From Gammaproteobacteria bacterium (lineage in GTDB: Bacteria > Pseudomonadota > Gammaproteobacteria > Chromatiales > Sedimenticolaceae), in assembly GCA_020445165.1 (NCBI GenBank), contig JAGRHE010000070.1:1-12996 (forward strand): DNA of 12,996 nt, in the 5' to 3' direction. The stretch's first letter is position 1, and the number at the start of each line of letters is the position of its first letter. A model generated the notes under the pieces. That model had not been told where the DNA came from and searched no databases. It saw only the letters and a program-made list of their open reading frames with translations. This document shows positions 6,217 to 12,996 of the stretch, piece after piece. A program made the translations under genes and the position numbers.

Positions 6217-7005
6217 CTAGTGCATCAGGTGACCATCTTTACCCAGTCGTGACTGCAGGTGGTACGGTAACCCGCGCGCCGTCGACAGATGTGCACCCTG
6301 CAGGCGTGCATTGGACAGAAAGACACTCGTCATATCGGCGTTGTCGAAACGCGCATTCTTCAGGTCGGCGCCGTTAAGTACCGTGTGCGCCAAGCGACCG
6401 TCGCTGAAATCGGCATCCTCGGCTGCGGCGCCGGTCAGGTCGCTGTAAGAGAGATCGCAGCCACGGAACACCGTCCCGATAGCGACCATGCGCAACAGGT
6501 TTGCGCGCCGCAATGTCGAACCGCTGAGATCAGCGCCCTCGAACTCGATGTCCTTCATGTAGGCCTGCGTAAACTCTGCATCTCGCGCACGCACCTGGTT
6601 CATCAGCGCACCGAACAGGTTGGTCTTGAACAGGCGTGCGTCGTCGAACACGGCGTTCTCGGCCACCACGTGGAACATATCGGCATGACTCAGGTCTGCC
6701 TGCCGGAAACTGGTATCAAGCAGCTTGGCCCACTTCAGGTTCGCCTTGCGCAAATCGGCACCATCGAGAACAGCGCGTGACAGGTCGCTGTTGCTCAGGT
6801 CGACACGGCGCAGGTCACTGCCGCGAAGATCGATGTCCATGAGCTGGCGCCCGGACAGATCACAATGGCGCAGGTCGGTATTTCGCCCCGGCGCCTCGCA
6901 GTTGCCACGTTCGCGCAGCTCTGCGGCCTGTACCGGCATGACCACGGATCCGGCCAGAATCAGACCGGCAAACAGCACTGATCTAGTCGTCGAGCGTGGA
7001 CACAT
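6217..7005 (-). CDS. Exported pentapeptide-repeat protein
   Basis: A 262-residue protein. The start chosen is ATG 7005, which overlaps the cytochrome gene by 23 bp and gives a clear signal peptide (hydrophobic 10-23, cleavage near A27-A28). From about residue 43 to 245 it is built almost wholly of pentapeptide repeats A(D/N)LxX, for example CDLSG, SDLRRVDLSNSDLSRAVLDG, GADLRKANLKWAKL, QADLSHADM, GADLSGSTLRRANL and GADLKNARFDNADMTSVFL, about 40 in all, which predicts a right-handed quadrilateral beta-helix. A short non-repeat tail follows. C36 and C48 flank the first coil. Most pentapeptide proteins of known role are cytosolic; an exported one in a heme d1 operon is unusual. It may bind a periplasmic partner of NirN or the cytochrome, which is inference. 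Confidence 0.85.
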   Translation of the reverse strand: MCPRSTTRSVLFAGLILAGSVVMPVQAAELRERGNCEAPGRNTDLRHCDLSGRQLMDIDLRGSDLRRVDLSNSDLSRAVLDGADLRKANLKWAKLLDTSFRQADLSHADMFHVVAENAVFDDARLFKTNLFGALMNQVRARDAEFTQAYMKDIEFEGADLSGSTLRRANLLRMVAIGTVFRGCDLSYSDLTGAAAEDADFSDGRLAHTVLNGADLKNARFDNADMTSVFLSNARLQGAHLSTARGLPYHLQSRLGKDGHLMH

Positions 7006-7747
7006 AGGCAAAAATATCCTGCAGCTGTTGCCGCGAAAACTCTGCCAGCAGCCGATCCTGCGGCGCACTCGGGTCATGGATGCGCACACCGTCCAGGTAC
7101 TTGTCGACCTGGCGCCAGAGGTAGTTGGTGTACTGCCCGGCCAGCAGCGGAACATCGCCACCCTGCTCACCGCGCCCGTCACGCCCGTGGCAGGACCCGC
7201 ACTCACGCTTATACAACTTTTCGCCGGCGTCTATGTCACCGTCGGCACGTGGGATCTGCAGCACCCGCTTGGCCTGCTCGAGTCGCGCCAGGGCGTCGAA
7301 GCGCGGATCGCTCTCATCGATTGGCGGTAAGCGTGTCGGCAGTTCGATCGCTGCCAGATAGGCCGAGACATCATGGATATCGCGGTCAGGCATCTGGCGA
7401 TCGTCGACATACTCAACCATCGCAAGATTCGGTCGCTTGCGTTCACGAAACAGAATCAACTGATCGACCAGGAACTGCTTCGGCTGACCGGCGATGCGCG
7501 GATACTCGCCCTGCTTTCCGCCTTCGCCGTATTCGCCATGACAGCCGGCACAGACCTCGTTGATCTCTTCGCCATTGTCCATATCCACCGGGGGCGTTTC
7601 AGCCGCTGCAGCGACACTGAACCCCAGGCAGCCAACGTACAGCAGGCAACAGGCGACTACGCACAAAGGGTGCGTCAACGACAGCCGATGCTGCGCGTCC
7701 CGGTCAATGACTGGTGCCTTCGGAACGCGTGATCTTGTTATGCACAT
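6983..7747 (-). CDS. Periplasmic diheme cytochrome c, c4-like
   Basis: A 254-residue protein if it starts at ATG 7747, which overlaps nirN by 44 bp. The N-terminal stretch before the hydrophobic segment (about 27-47) is long, so a downstream start such as a TTG is possible. Two CxxCH heme-attachment motifs are present: CAGCHGEYGEGG (66-77) and CGSCHGRDGRGE (183-194), each followed by the P.(I/L)AGQ segment typical of cytochrome c4 halves. The first half has Met candidates for the axial ligand (M110 and M119, in RQMPDRDIHDVSAYLA). The second half contains no Met at all after its heme motif, so that heme must use another sixth ligand (H224 in RIHDPS is one candidate) or be open. By position it may pass electrons to or from NirN or NirS. 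Confidence 0.85.
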   Translation of the reverse strand: MCITRSRVPKAPVIDRDAQHRLSLTHPLCVVACCLLYVGCLGFSVAAAAETPPVDMDNGEEINEVCAGCHGEYGEGGKQGEYPRIAGQPKQFLVDQLILFRERKRPNLAMVEYVDDRQMPDRDIHDVSAYLAAIELPTRLPPIDESDPRFDALARLEQAKRVLQIPRADGDIDAGEKLYKRECGSCHGRDGRGEQGGDVPLLAGQYTNYLWRQVDKYLDGVRIHDPSAPQDRLLAEFSRQQLQDIFAYVSTLDD

Positions 7748-9263
7748 TGTACTTGCCTGAGGGTTTCACCATGGGCAGACGCTTCACTTCGGCGAACGTA
7801 CCAGAATCGTAGACGATCACCGCACCGTCGTTGTCCCAGATACTCAACAGCGCGTGCCTGCCGTCGTGGTCGAATTCGACATGCGCGGCGGTCTTGCCCG
7901 GCTCTGGTTGTAGCGTCGCGACGATCTCGAGCGTGCGCTTGTCGATGATGTGCACCTTGTCCTTGTTCGGGCCGAAGAACACGTCGACCCAGGCATACGG
8001 TGTGTTCTCGTGGCTGCGCATGAAGAATCCCGGCCCCTCTGTCGGAATGCGCCTGATCGTCTTCCAGGTGGTCATGTCGATGATGCTGACCTCGCTCTTC
8101 TTCAGGTGCGGTGTCGCCAGCACCGGTCGCCCCTGGTATTCCCAGGTGATGCCGGAGCCGAGGTGCGGCATACCATCCAGTTCCAGGTCGGCGATCTTAC
8201 GTCCGACATCCATCTGCACCACCTGGCCATTGTTGGCGTTGCGTGCGGCACCGATCAGCAGGCGGTAACTCTGGTCGAAGAAGAAGTCGTCCAGGTAGTC
8301 ATCCAGTTTGATGCGCCGCACCGGGAATCGCCCGTTTTGGCGTGATACGCCCTCTTCCATCCGGTAGTCGTGCATCGGGCCGTTGTACACCGGCAGGGCC
8401 GACTCGGCATACGGCACTTCCCACACCTCGGGAATATCTTTCAGTGCGGCGACAAAGCTCTGCCGCGGACCGGCGTCGTAGACCGCACTGACGCGCGAGC
8501 CGGTGCCCTTGTCGTCGACCACCGGGATCACCTTGATCAAACTGAGGTCTTTGGCGTCCAGCAGGACGAGGCTGTGCGGCAGGTAATTGCCGACCATGGC
8601 GAACCGGCCGTCGGACGACACGGCGAGGTTGCGCGTGTTGATCCCGGCCCGCACCTCGGCCACGGTCTGCAGGCTCCACATGTCGAACTTGCTGATCCAG
8701 CCGTCGCGCGAGGCGAAGTAGACGAAGCGCCCATCTGGTGAATACTTGGGACCGCCGTGCAGTGCGAAGCGCGTCTTGAAACGATGGATCGGCGTGAAGC
8801 TGTCACCATCCAGGATGGTCGCATGGTGATCGCCCAGTTCAACCACGACGAACATGTTCATCGGTTCGGCGTTGTGCACCGGCTGCGCGGGCAGCGCGCC
8901 CGCGGGTATCAACACCTGGTGCGAGGCATTGATCTGTTCCTCGCCCCATACCGGCGCCTGCGCCGGCGGCCGGTAGGCAAAATCCACCAGCGAGGCGATC
9001 TGCTGCGCGTTCAGCACGGCACCGAACGCCGGCATCTGCGAGGCCACACGCCCGTCGGTCACAGTGCGAATCGCCTGCGCTTTGGAGAGCCGTTTGAGGT
9101 TGCCCGGCAACAGCGCCGGCCCCATCAGCCCGAGACGGTCGGCACCATGGCACTGCGCACAGTGTTGCGCGTACAGGGCATCGACGTCGCCGTCGGCGGC
9201 CACCGCTGCGGTAACGCCGAGTATGTGCAGGCCGAAGATGCCAAGCAGGTATCTGTTCTTCAT
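7704..9263 (-). CDS. nirN: NirN, dihydro-heme d1 dehydrogenase (cytochrome c plus d1-type propeller)
   Basis: A 519-residue periplasmic protein from ATG 9263 (signal MKNRYLLGIF to about A23); an in-frame ATG at 9302 is less likely. The N-terminal c-type heme domain has CAQCH (35-39) and axial M77 (SQMPAFG). The rest is an eight-bladed d1-type propeller with H169 (FALHGG) and H367 (GMPHLGSG), ending SGKYNVHNKITRSEGTSH, which I recall as typical of NirN. The NirS active-site motif 'FLHDGGW' is replaced by DDYLDDFFFD (321-330), so one of the two NirS catalytic His is absent and this is NirN, not the nitrite reductase. NirN oxidises dihydro-heme d1 in the last step of heme d1 synthesis and helps to hand the cofactor to NirS. 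Confidence 0.88.
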   Translation of the reverse strand: MKNRYLLGIFGLHILGVTAAVAADGDVDALYAQHCAQCHGADRLGLMGPALLPGNLKRLSKAQAIRTVTDGRVASQMPAFGAVLNAQQIASLVDFAYRPPAQAPVWGEEQINASHQVLIPAGALPAQPVHNAEPMNMFVVVELGDHHATILDGDSFTPIHRFKTRFALHGGPKYSPDGRFVYFASRDGWISKFDMWSLQTVAEVRAGINTRNLAVSSDGRFAMVGNYLPHSLVLLDAKDLSLIKVIPVVDDKGTGSRVSAVYDAGPRQSFVAALKDIPEVWEVPYAESALPVYNGPMHDYRMEEGVSRQNGRFPVRRIKLDDYLDDFFFDQSYRLLIGAARNANNGQVVQMDVGRKIADLELDGMPHLGSGITWEYQGRPVLATPHLKKSEVSIIDMTTWKTIRRIPTEGPGFFMRSHENTPYAWVDVFFGPNKDKVHIIDKRTLEIVATLQPEPGKTAAHVEFDHDGRHALLSIWDNDGAVIVYDSGTFAEVKRLPMVKPSGKYNVHNKITRSEGTSH

Positions 9264-9399
9264 CACTGCGAATCCAGCCCGTCCCGTTCGCCGAAACCAC
9301 ATGCCGAAGAGTTACGCATCACGGCGATCTGTCCGCGCAACAGACACAAGCACGGAAAACGACAGAGCACCTGCAATGGGCCAGCAAGGGTGCCTCATG
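9264..9399 (-). other. nirJ-nirN intergenic gap
   Basis: This 136-bp space is the largest inside the nir run. I see no FNR-type box, no clear promoter and only a weak 5-bp hairpin. It could contain a processing site or a secondary promoter, but nothing supports a specific call. Confidence 0.3.
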
Positions 9400-10614
9400 T
9401 CAGTTGACCTTCCGTGTGACCGGTGAGCGACGATATGGCGTCAGGGTCACGCGTTCGCTGCCAGGGCTGACGCCGATCTCGTCATCGCCAAGATAGCAGC
9501 CGGGATCTTCGGCCCAGGCATCGCCGGTCAGCTGCCACGCACGCGTCCGGCTGTTGCCGCCGCAGATATCCAGATGTGCGCACTGCGCGCAACGGCCCTT
9601 GAGTGGACGCTGCGCGGACTTCAGACCGGCCATCATGGGGTCACTGGTATCGTCCCAGATGGCCGAGAACGGGCGCCGCTTGACACTGCCCAGGGTGTAA
9701 TCCCACCACATGGTATCCGGGTGCACGTTGCCCAGGTTGTCGATATTGGCGATGTTCACGCCGGACGAATTGCCGCCCCAGCGGCGCAGCATCGCTGCCA
9801 GTCGGTCTGCCTGCTGCGGCAGGTTGCGCTGCACCCATTGCAGCAGGTAGACACCGTCGGCATCGTTGTTTCCGGTCACGTATTCGCGCGCATCGCCGCG
9901 CTGGATCTGCCCCCAGCAGGTCTCGATCAGCAGGTCCATCGCAGCGCGTGTGAGCTGGTGCCGCGCGTCATCGATCCGGTTCTTGTTACCGCGGCCGGCG
10001 TAGTTCAGGTGCGACAGGTAGAACTTGTCGATACCCTCTGTCTCCATCAGGCGCAACAGGTCGGGCAGGTCGCGCGCGTTATCCTGGGTCAGGGTGAAGC
10101 GCAGGCCGACCTTGATCCCGCTTTCCAGGCACAGGCGGATGCCACGCAGCGATTCGTCGAACGCACCCAGGCGGCGGCGGAAACGATCGTGAATCTCGCG
10201 CATGCCATCCAGGCTGACACCGACATAGTCGAAGCCGACCGCGTCGATCTGCCCGATATTGGCTGGCGTGATCAAGGTGCCGTTGCTGGACAGGCCGACA
10301 TAAAAACCCATGGCCTTGGCACGCTGTGCAATGTCGAAAATGTCCGGCCGCATCAGCGGTTCACCACCAGACAGGATCAGCACCGGTACCCCGTAGGCCT
10401 TGAGATCGTCCATCACCGCGTAAACCTGCGCCGTCGACAGCTCACCGGGGAAATCCTTGTCGGCCGACGTGGCATAGCAATGCTTGCAGGTCAGGTTGCA
10501 GCGCCGGATCAGGTTCCAGATCACGACCGGCCCGGTCGGAGCAGCGACCTGCGGTCGGCGTGGTGTGAGATCAGGATCGGCGAGCGCCTGCAGGTAGCGG
10601 GTCATTCGAAACAT
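9400..10614 (-). CDS. nirJ: NirJ, radical SAM enzyme of heme d1 synthesis
   Basis: A 404-residue cytosolic protein. ATG 10614 (MFRMTRYLQAL) is preferred: it has GGGAGAG 6-7 bp upstream, while a GTG directly before it is the other option. The radical SAM cluster motif CNLTCKHC (C39, C43, C46) sits in VIWNLIRRCNLTCKHCYATS. A GGEPL motif follows in VLILSGGEPLMRPDIFDIA. The C-terminal region has C342, C345, C351 and C373 (GRCAQCAHLDICGG and DPGCYLG), as expected for an auxiliary cluster of the NirJ/SPASM type. NirJ acts on didecarboxysiroheme, removing two propionate side chains on the way to heme d1. It lies 15 bp after nirDL, the usual neighbourhood. Confidence 0.93.
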   Translation of the reverse strand: MFRMTRYLQALADPDLTPRRPQVAAPTGPVVIWNLIRRCNLTCKHCYATSADKDFPGELSTAQVYAVMDDLKAYGVPVLILSGGEPLMRPDIFDIAQRAKAMGFYVGLSSNGTLITPANIGQIDAVGFDYVGVSLDGMREIHDRFRRRLGAFDESLRGIRLCLESGIKVGLRFTLTQDNARDLPDLLRLMETEGIDKFYLSHLNYAGRGNKNRIDDARHQLTRAAMDLLIETCWGQIQRGDAREYVTGNNDADGVYLLQWVQRNLPQQADRLAAMLRRWGGNSSGVNIANIDNLGNVHPDTMWWDYTLGSVKRRPFSAIWDDTSDPMMAGLKSAQRPLKGRCAQCAHLDICGGNSRTRAWQLTGDAWAEDPGCYLGDDEIGVSPGSERVTLTPYRRSPVTRKVN

Positions 10615-10629
10615 CACGGCTCTCCCGGT

Positions 10630-11619
10630 TCAGGCGGCAACACGCAGCCCGGCTTTCTTCAACACGGCACTGCTGAACAACACATCGGACTGCCGCACAC
10701 TTCTACCCAGCAGGTCGCGCAGACGAGCGGTCTTGGACAGCACTTCGTCACGGTCGCAACCGTGCACCATGGCGAACAGGTTGTACGGCCAGATACCCGG
10801 CTGACGCGGACGTTCGTAGCAATGGCTGACAAACGGCTGGCGGCCGATCAGGGCGCCCAGTTCGGCGACCCGGTCGTCCGGTATATCCCACACCGTCATG
10901 CCGTTGCCGCGCAGGCCGAGACGATAGTGGTTGGGCACCGCACCGATGCGTCGGATCACGCCGCCTGCCAGCATCGCACGCATTTCGTCCATCAGCCGCG
11001 TCGTCGGCATGCCCAACTGCGTGGCCAGCTGCCGGTATGGCTCGGTGACCAGCGGCAGGCCGGCCTGCGTGGCGCTGATGATGTTTTTCCAACTGGACTG
11101 ATCGGACTGCGCCACCGGAGACGCGCTCTCCGCAGGCACGGGAATCGTACTCACGCCACCATGGCCATCGATGTGCAACCACAGGCCGAGGTAGAACTCG
11201 CGCAGCTTGGGAAAATCGTAGACACGCAAGCCGGTGGTGGACTCGATCATGGCGAGACACTCAGCAACACCCTGCGGGCGCTCGCTGGCGACCACGAACC
11301 ACATGTTGAGGCCGTGCTCACGCCGGTAGTTGTGCGCAACCGCCGGCAGCGAATTGACGAATCCGGCAACCTGTTCGAAACGCTGTTCAGGTACCGTCAT
11401 CGCCGCGAGCGTGACGGCACCGCCGAGCTTGGCCGCGTCATACAGTGGACCGAAGCGGCTCAAGGTGCCATCGTCGAGTAGTTGCCGGATGGTATGGATC
11501 AGGACGGCCTCTGGCATGTCGAGCTTTGCCGCGACACCGTGAAAGGGTCTCCCGACAATCGGGAAGCCGCCCTGAAACTGGTTGATGAGGGCGCGCGCCG
11601 CTGCGCTCAGCACCGTCAC
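10630..11619 (-). CDS. nirDL: NirD-NirL fusion, siroheme decarboxylase subunit
   Basis: A 329-residue protein starting at GTG 11619, which overlaps the nirH stop as GTGA and has GGAGAT just upstream; the open frame runs further 5' but that part is not homologous. It consists of two Lrp/AsnC-like units. Residues 1-150 are NirD-type (LINQFQGGFPIVGRPF, SRFGPLY, VAHNYRREHGLNMWFVV, DFPKLREFYL). Residues 177-329 are NirL-type (ISATQAGLPLVTEPY, VIRRIGAVPNHYRLG, MTVWDIPDDRV, FVSHCYERPRQPGIWPYNLF, VLFSSAVLKKAGLR). A 27-residue Ser/Pro/Gly-rich linker joins them. Nir Lrp-type proteins decarboxylate siroheme to 12,18-didecarboxysiroheme and are enzymes despite the regulator-like fold. The fused form is known in some denitrifiers, while Pseudomonas has separate genes. 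Confidence 0.88.
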   Translation of the reverse strand: MTVLSAAARALINQFQGGFPIVGRPFHGVAAKLDMPEAVLIHTIRQLLDDGTLSRFGPLYDAAKLGGAVTLAAMTVPEQRFEQVAGFVNSLPAVAHNYRREHGLNMWFVVASERPQGVAECLAMIESTTGLRVYDFPKLREFYLGLWLHIDGHGGVSTIPVPAESASPVAQSDQSSWKNIISATQAGLPLVTEPYRQLATQLGMPTTRLMDEMRAMLAGGVIRRIGAVPNHYRLGLRGNGMTVWDIPDDRVAELGALIGRQPFVSHCYERPRQPGIWPYNLFAMVHGCDRDEVLSKTARLRDLLGRSVRQSDVLFSSAVLKKAGLRVAA

Positions 11620-12155
11620 CTTTGATCTCCGTCGCCGGCACCGCGGGTAGTGTCGCTGTAGCACGCCCCGCGCTGCTTGAAGCGGCGCCGGCTGAACAGC
11701 ACCTGGTAGGCGACCTGGTCGATCGCGCTGGCCGTCACCAGTGCCTGCACATGCTGCAGCACCTGTTCGCGATCGTAACCATGGATCATGGTGAACAGGT
11801 TGTAAGGCCACTGCGGCAGGCGCCGTGGACGCCGGTAGCACAGGGTCACGTACGGCAATTCGCCAAACAGCCGACCGGTTGCACCGACCCGTTCGTCCGG
11901 TATGTCCCAGACCACCATGGCGTTGGCCCGATAGCCGAGCTCGCGATGGCGCACGACCACGCCGAGGCGCTTGATCACGCCCTGTTCGAGCAGTTCGTGC
12001 ATCAGGCGAATCACTTCGGGCTCACTCATGCCAACCCGGCGGCCGATGGCCGCGTAAGGCCGCTCGACCAGGGGCAGACCATCCTGTATCACCTCGACCA
12101 ACGCACGCTGACGGGCATCGTTGAGCAGCGGATGTGGCGTGACGTTCATGTCCAT
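11616..12155 (-). CDS. nirH: NirH-type siroheme decarboxylase subunit
   Basis: A 179-residue Lrp/AsnC-like protein of the NirL/NirH type. Its motifs are VEVIQDGLPLVERPYAAIG, GVIKRLGVVVRHRELGYRAN, MVVWDIPDERV, YVTLCYRRPRRLPQWPYNLF and VLFSRRRFKQRG. ATG 12155 and ATG 12149 are both possible; the second overlaps the nirG stop as ATGA. It ends with TGA inside the GTG start of nirDL. It is assigned to NirH because the C-terminal half of nirDL is the closer match to NirL (RRIGAVPNHYRLG) and because it pairs with the NirG-type gene before it. The heterodimer partner is probably NirG. The symbol rests on subtype motifs from memory. Confidence 0.8.
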   Translation of the reverse strand: MDMNVTPHPLLNDARQRALVEVIQDGLPLVERPYAAIGRRVGMSEPEVIRLMHELLEQGVIKRLGVVVRHRELGYRANAMVVWDIPDERVGATGRLFGELPYVTLCYRRPRRLPQWPYNLFTMIHGYDREQVLQHVQALVTASAIDQVAYQVLFSRRRFKQRGACYSDTTRGAGDGDQR

Positions 12156-12616
12156 TGCAGGCGGAACCCCAGGTCGATGTAGTAGTCTTCGAGCATCGGC
12201 AGATCGAGCACTTCGAGTCCGGTGTCGTCAGCAATATCGCGTAGCACCCTTTCCAGGTGGGCACTGTCGCGAGCCGTCACCACGAACCACAGGTTGTACG
12301 CGTGCTCACGCTCGTAGTTGTGGTTGACCTCGCGGTATCCATTAACAATCGCAGCCACCTCGACCAAGCGCTCGGGCGGCACGGCCAAAGCGGCCAGCGT
12401 GCTGACACCGACCCGGTTGGGTCGGAATACGGGGCCGACCCGGCTGACGACACCAGCCTGCTGCAGCCGATCGAGGCCGTCGAGCACCTGCCGTTCACTC
12501 AATCCAAGCTGTTCGGCGACACGGGCGAACGGGCGTGGCTCCAGCGGCAGGCCGCGCTGATACTCGTCGAGCAGGCGCTTGTCGGCATCGTCCAGCTTGA
12601 TCGTGTTAGTTGCCAT
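12146..12616 (-). CDS. nirG: NirG-type siroheme decarboxylase subunit
   Basis: A 156-residue Lrp/AsnC-like protein starting at ATG 12616 (MATNTIKLDDADKRLL), 10 bp after the nirF stop; an in-frame ATG at 12655 would overlap nirF and looks non-coding. An N-terminal helix-turn-helix-like part (about 8-65, ending VVSRVGPVF) is followed by the RAM-like domain with VNHNYEREHAYNLWFVV (97-113) and the ending DLPMLEDYYIDLGF. These fit the NirD/NirG type, with VGPVF and EREH in place of the FGPLY and RREH of NirD, hence NirG. It works in the siroheme-to-didecarboxysiroheme step together with NirH and NirDL. Its stop overlaps the nirH start. Confidence 0.8.
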   Translation of the reverse strand: MATNTIKLDDADKRLLDEYQRGLPLEPRPFARVAEQLGLSERQVLDGLDRLQQAGVVSRVGPVFRPNRVGVSTLAALAVPPERLVEVAAIVNGYREVNHNYEREHAYNLWFVVTARDSAHLERVLRDIADDTGLEVLDLPMLEDYYIDLGFRLQWT

Positions 12617-12626
12617 GCGTGCTGCC

Positions 12627-12996
12627 CTACAGGCCAATGCGGTGCGCACGCGCACTCATGAAGATACCGCTCGGCTTGGCGGCCGGCAGACTGTCGAGAC
12701 GGGCCAGCGTCTCGGTGTCGTAGACCTGGACCTGGTCGGCGTCGCGCACCGAGATCCAGACCTGTTCGCCCCGCGGCTCGAACTCCATGTGCAACACACC
12801 GGGGCCTGGCTTGAGCGATTTCACGACCTTTCGTGTCGGCACATCGATCACCTGTACCGTGTCGTTGTGCGGTGTGGCGAAGTTGACCCAGACCTGGCGT
12901 CCATCGGGACGCGCCATCACGAACACCGGCTGGCCGTGTACCGGGACCCGCGCGACCTGCTGCCAGTTGTCGAGATCGATGACCAACACCTAGTGA
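12627..12996 (-). CDS. nirF: NirF C-terminal fragment (5' end outside window)
   Basis: The last 120 or so residues of a beta-propeller protein. VLVIDLDNWQQVARVPVHGQ, VFVMARPDGRQVWVNFATP, NDTVQVIDVPTRKVVKSL, PGPGVLHMEFEPRGEQVW and DSLPAAKPSGIFMSARAHRI match the C-terminal blades of NirF, a periplasmic d1-binding protein required late in heme d1 synthesis. It precedes nirG by 10 bp. In the same frame a TAG occurs at 12992-12990, only two codons from the window edge. NirF is normally about 390 residues, so this stop would be in the middle of the gene. It may be a contig-end error or a real nonsense mutation. Confidence 0.85.

Noticed and set aside
7006..7206. N-terminal extension of the pentapeptide frame
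   Set aside because: It lies within the cytochrome coding region and lacks homology; the ATG at 7005 gives a proper signal peptide.
7704..9263. Reading this gene as nirS (cytochrome cd1 nitrite reductase)
   Set aside because: The NirS motif with the first catalytic His is replaced by acidic residues, the C-terminus is NirN-like, and the gene follows nirJ.
9332..9350. Short hairpin TCTGT/ACAGA in the nirJ-nirN gap as a terminator
   Set aside because: Only 5 bp of stem and no T-tract.
9574..11481. Long open frame on the + strand (635 codons) opposite nirJ and nirDL
   Set aside because: It is antisense to two genes with strong family motifs, has a His/Gln/Arg-rich composition typical of shadow frames in GC-rich DNA, and shows no domain of its own.
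11620..11841. N-terminal extension of the nirDL frame
   Set aside because: It overlaps nirH on the same strand, is Arg/Ala/Pro-rich shadow sequence, and the GTGA start at 11619 is better supported.
10630..12616. Calling the Lrp/AsnC-like genes transcription regulators
   Set aside because: The NHNYxREH/WPYNLF motifs and position between nirF and nirJ identify siroheme decarboxylase subunits.

Overview
The window is about 13 kb of GC-rich proteobacterial DNA from a denitrifier. It carries the end of a nos (nitrous oxide reductase maturation) locus and most of a nir cluster for heme d1 synthesis, with copper, molybdenum-cofactor and uncharacterised exported-protein genes between them. NirN, NirJ, split and fused Lrp-type siroheme decarboxylases, MogA and NosY together point to a Gamma- or Betaproteobacterium; the sequence alone does not settle the genus. 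No tRNA, rRNA, insertion sequence or CRISPR array was seen.

Layout. (1) Bases 1-2474, + strand: the 3' end of nosL, then nosY, a membrane-anchored Cys/Met protein of unknown role, and a degenerate chaN gene with a nonsense codon and an apparent internal deletion. (2) 2480-3100, - strand: a SAM-dependent methyltransferase. (3) 3307-3840, + strand: mogA. (4) 3916-4200, - strand: a 94-residue exported protein with three CCxAxEW repeats, behind an FNR/DNR-type promoter and facing mogA across a perfect 12-bp inverted repeat. (5) 4300-6113, - strand: a two-gene unit behind a second FNR/DNR-type promoter. It holds a 110-residue exported protein of unknown function whose stop overlaps (ATGA) the start of a ZnuA-like/SCO1 fusion. 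(6) 6217-12996, - strand: a compact run in transcription order nirF (partial), nirG, nirH, nirDL fusion, nirJ, nirN, a diheme c4-like cytochrome and an exported pentapeptide-repeat protein.

How the genes fit together. NirG/H/DL decarboxylate siroheme. NirJ is the radical SAM enzyme that follows, and NirF and NirN act late in heme d1 assembly for cytochrome cd1 nitrite reductase (nirS is not in the window). NosL and NosY serve copper-site assembly of N2O reductase. MogA makes molybdenum cofactor, as needed by nitrate reductase. Units (4) and (5) are the least explained part. They are two neighbouring exported-protein operons with Cys pairs, a SCO copper site and a degenerate metal-binding domain, each with an anaerobic-regulator box about 70 bp before its first start codon. 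The best candidate for an undescribed system here is a periplasmic metal (probably copper) handling module induced under denitrifying conditions.
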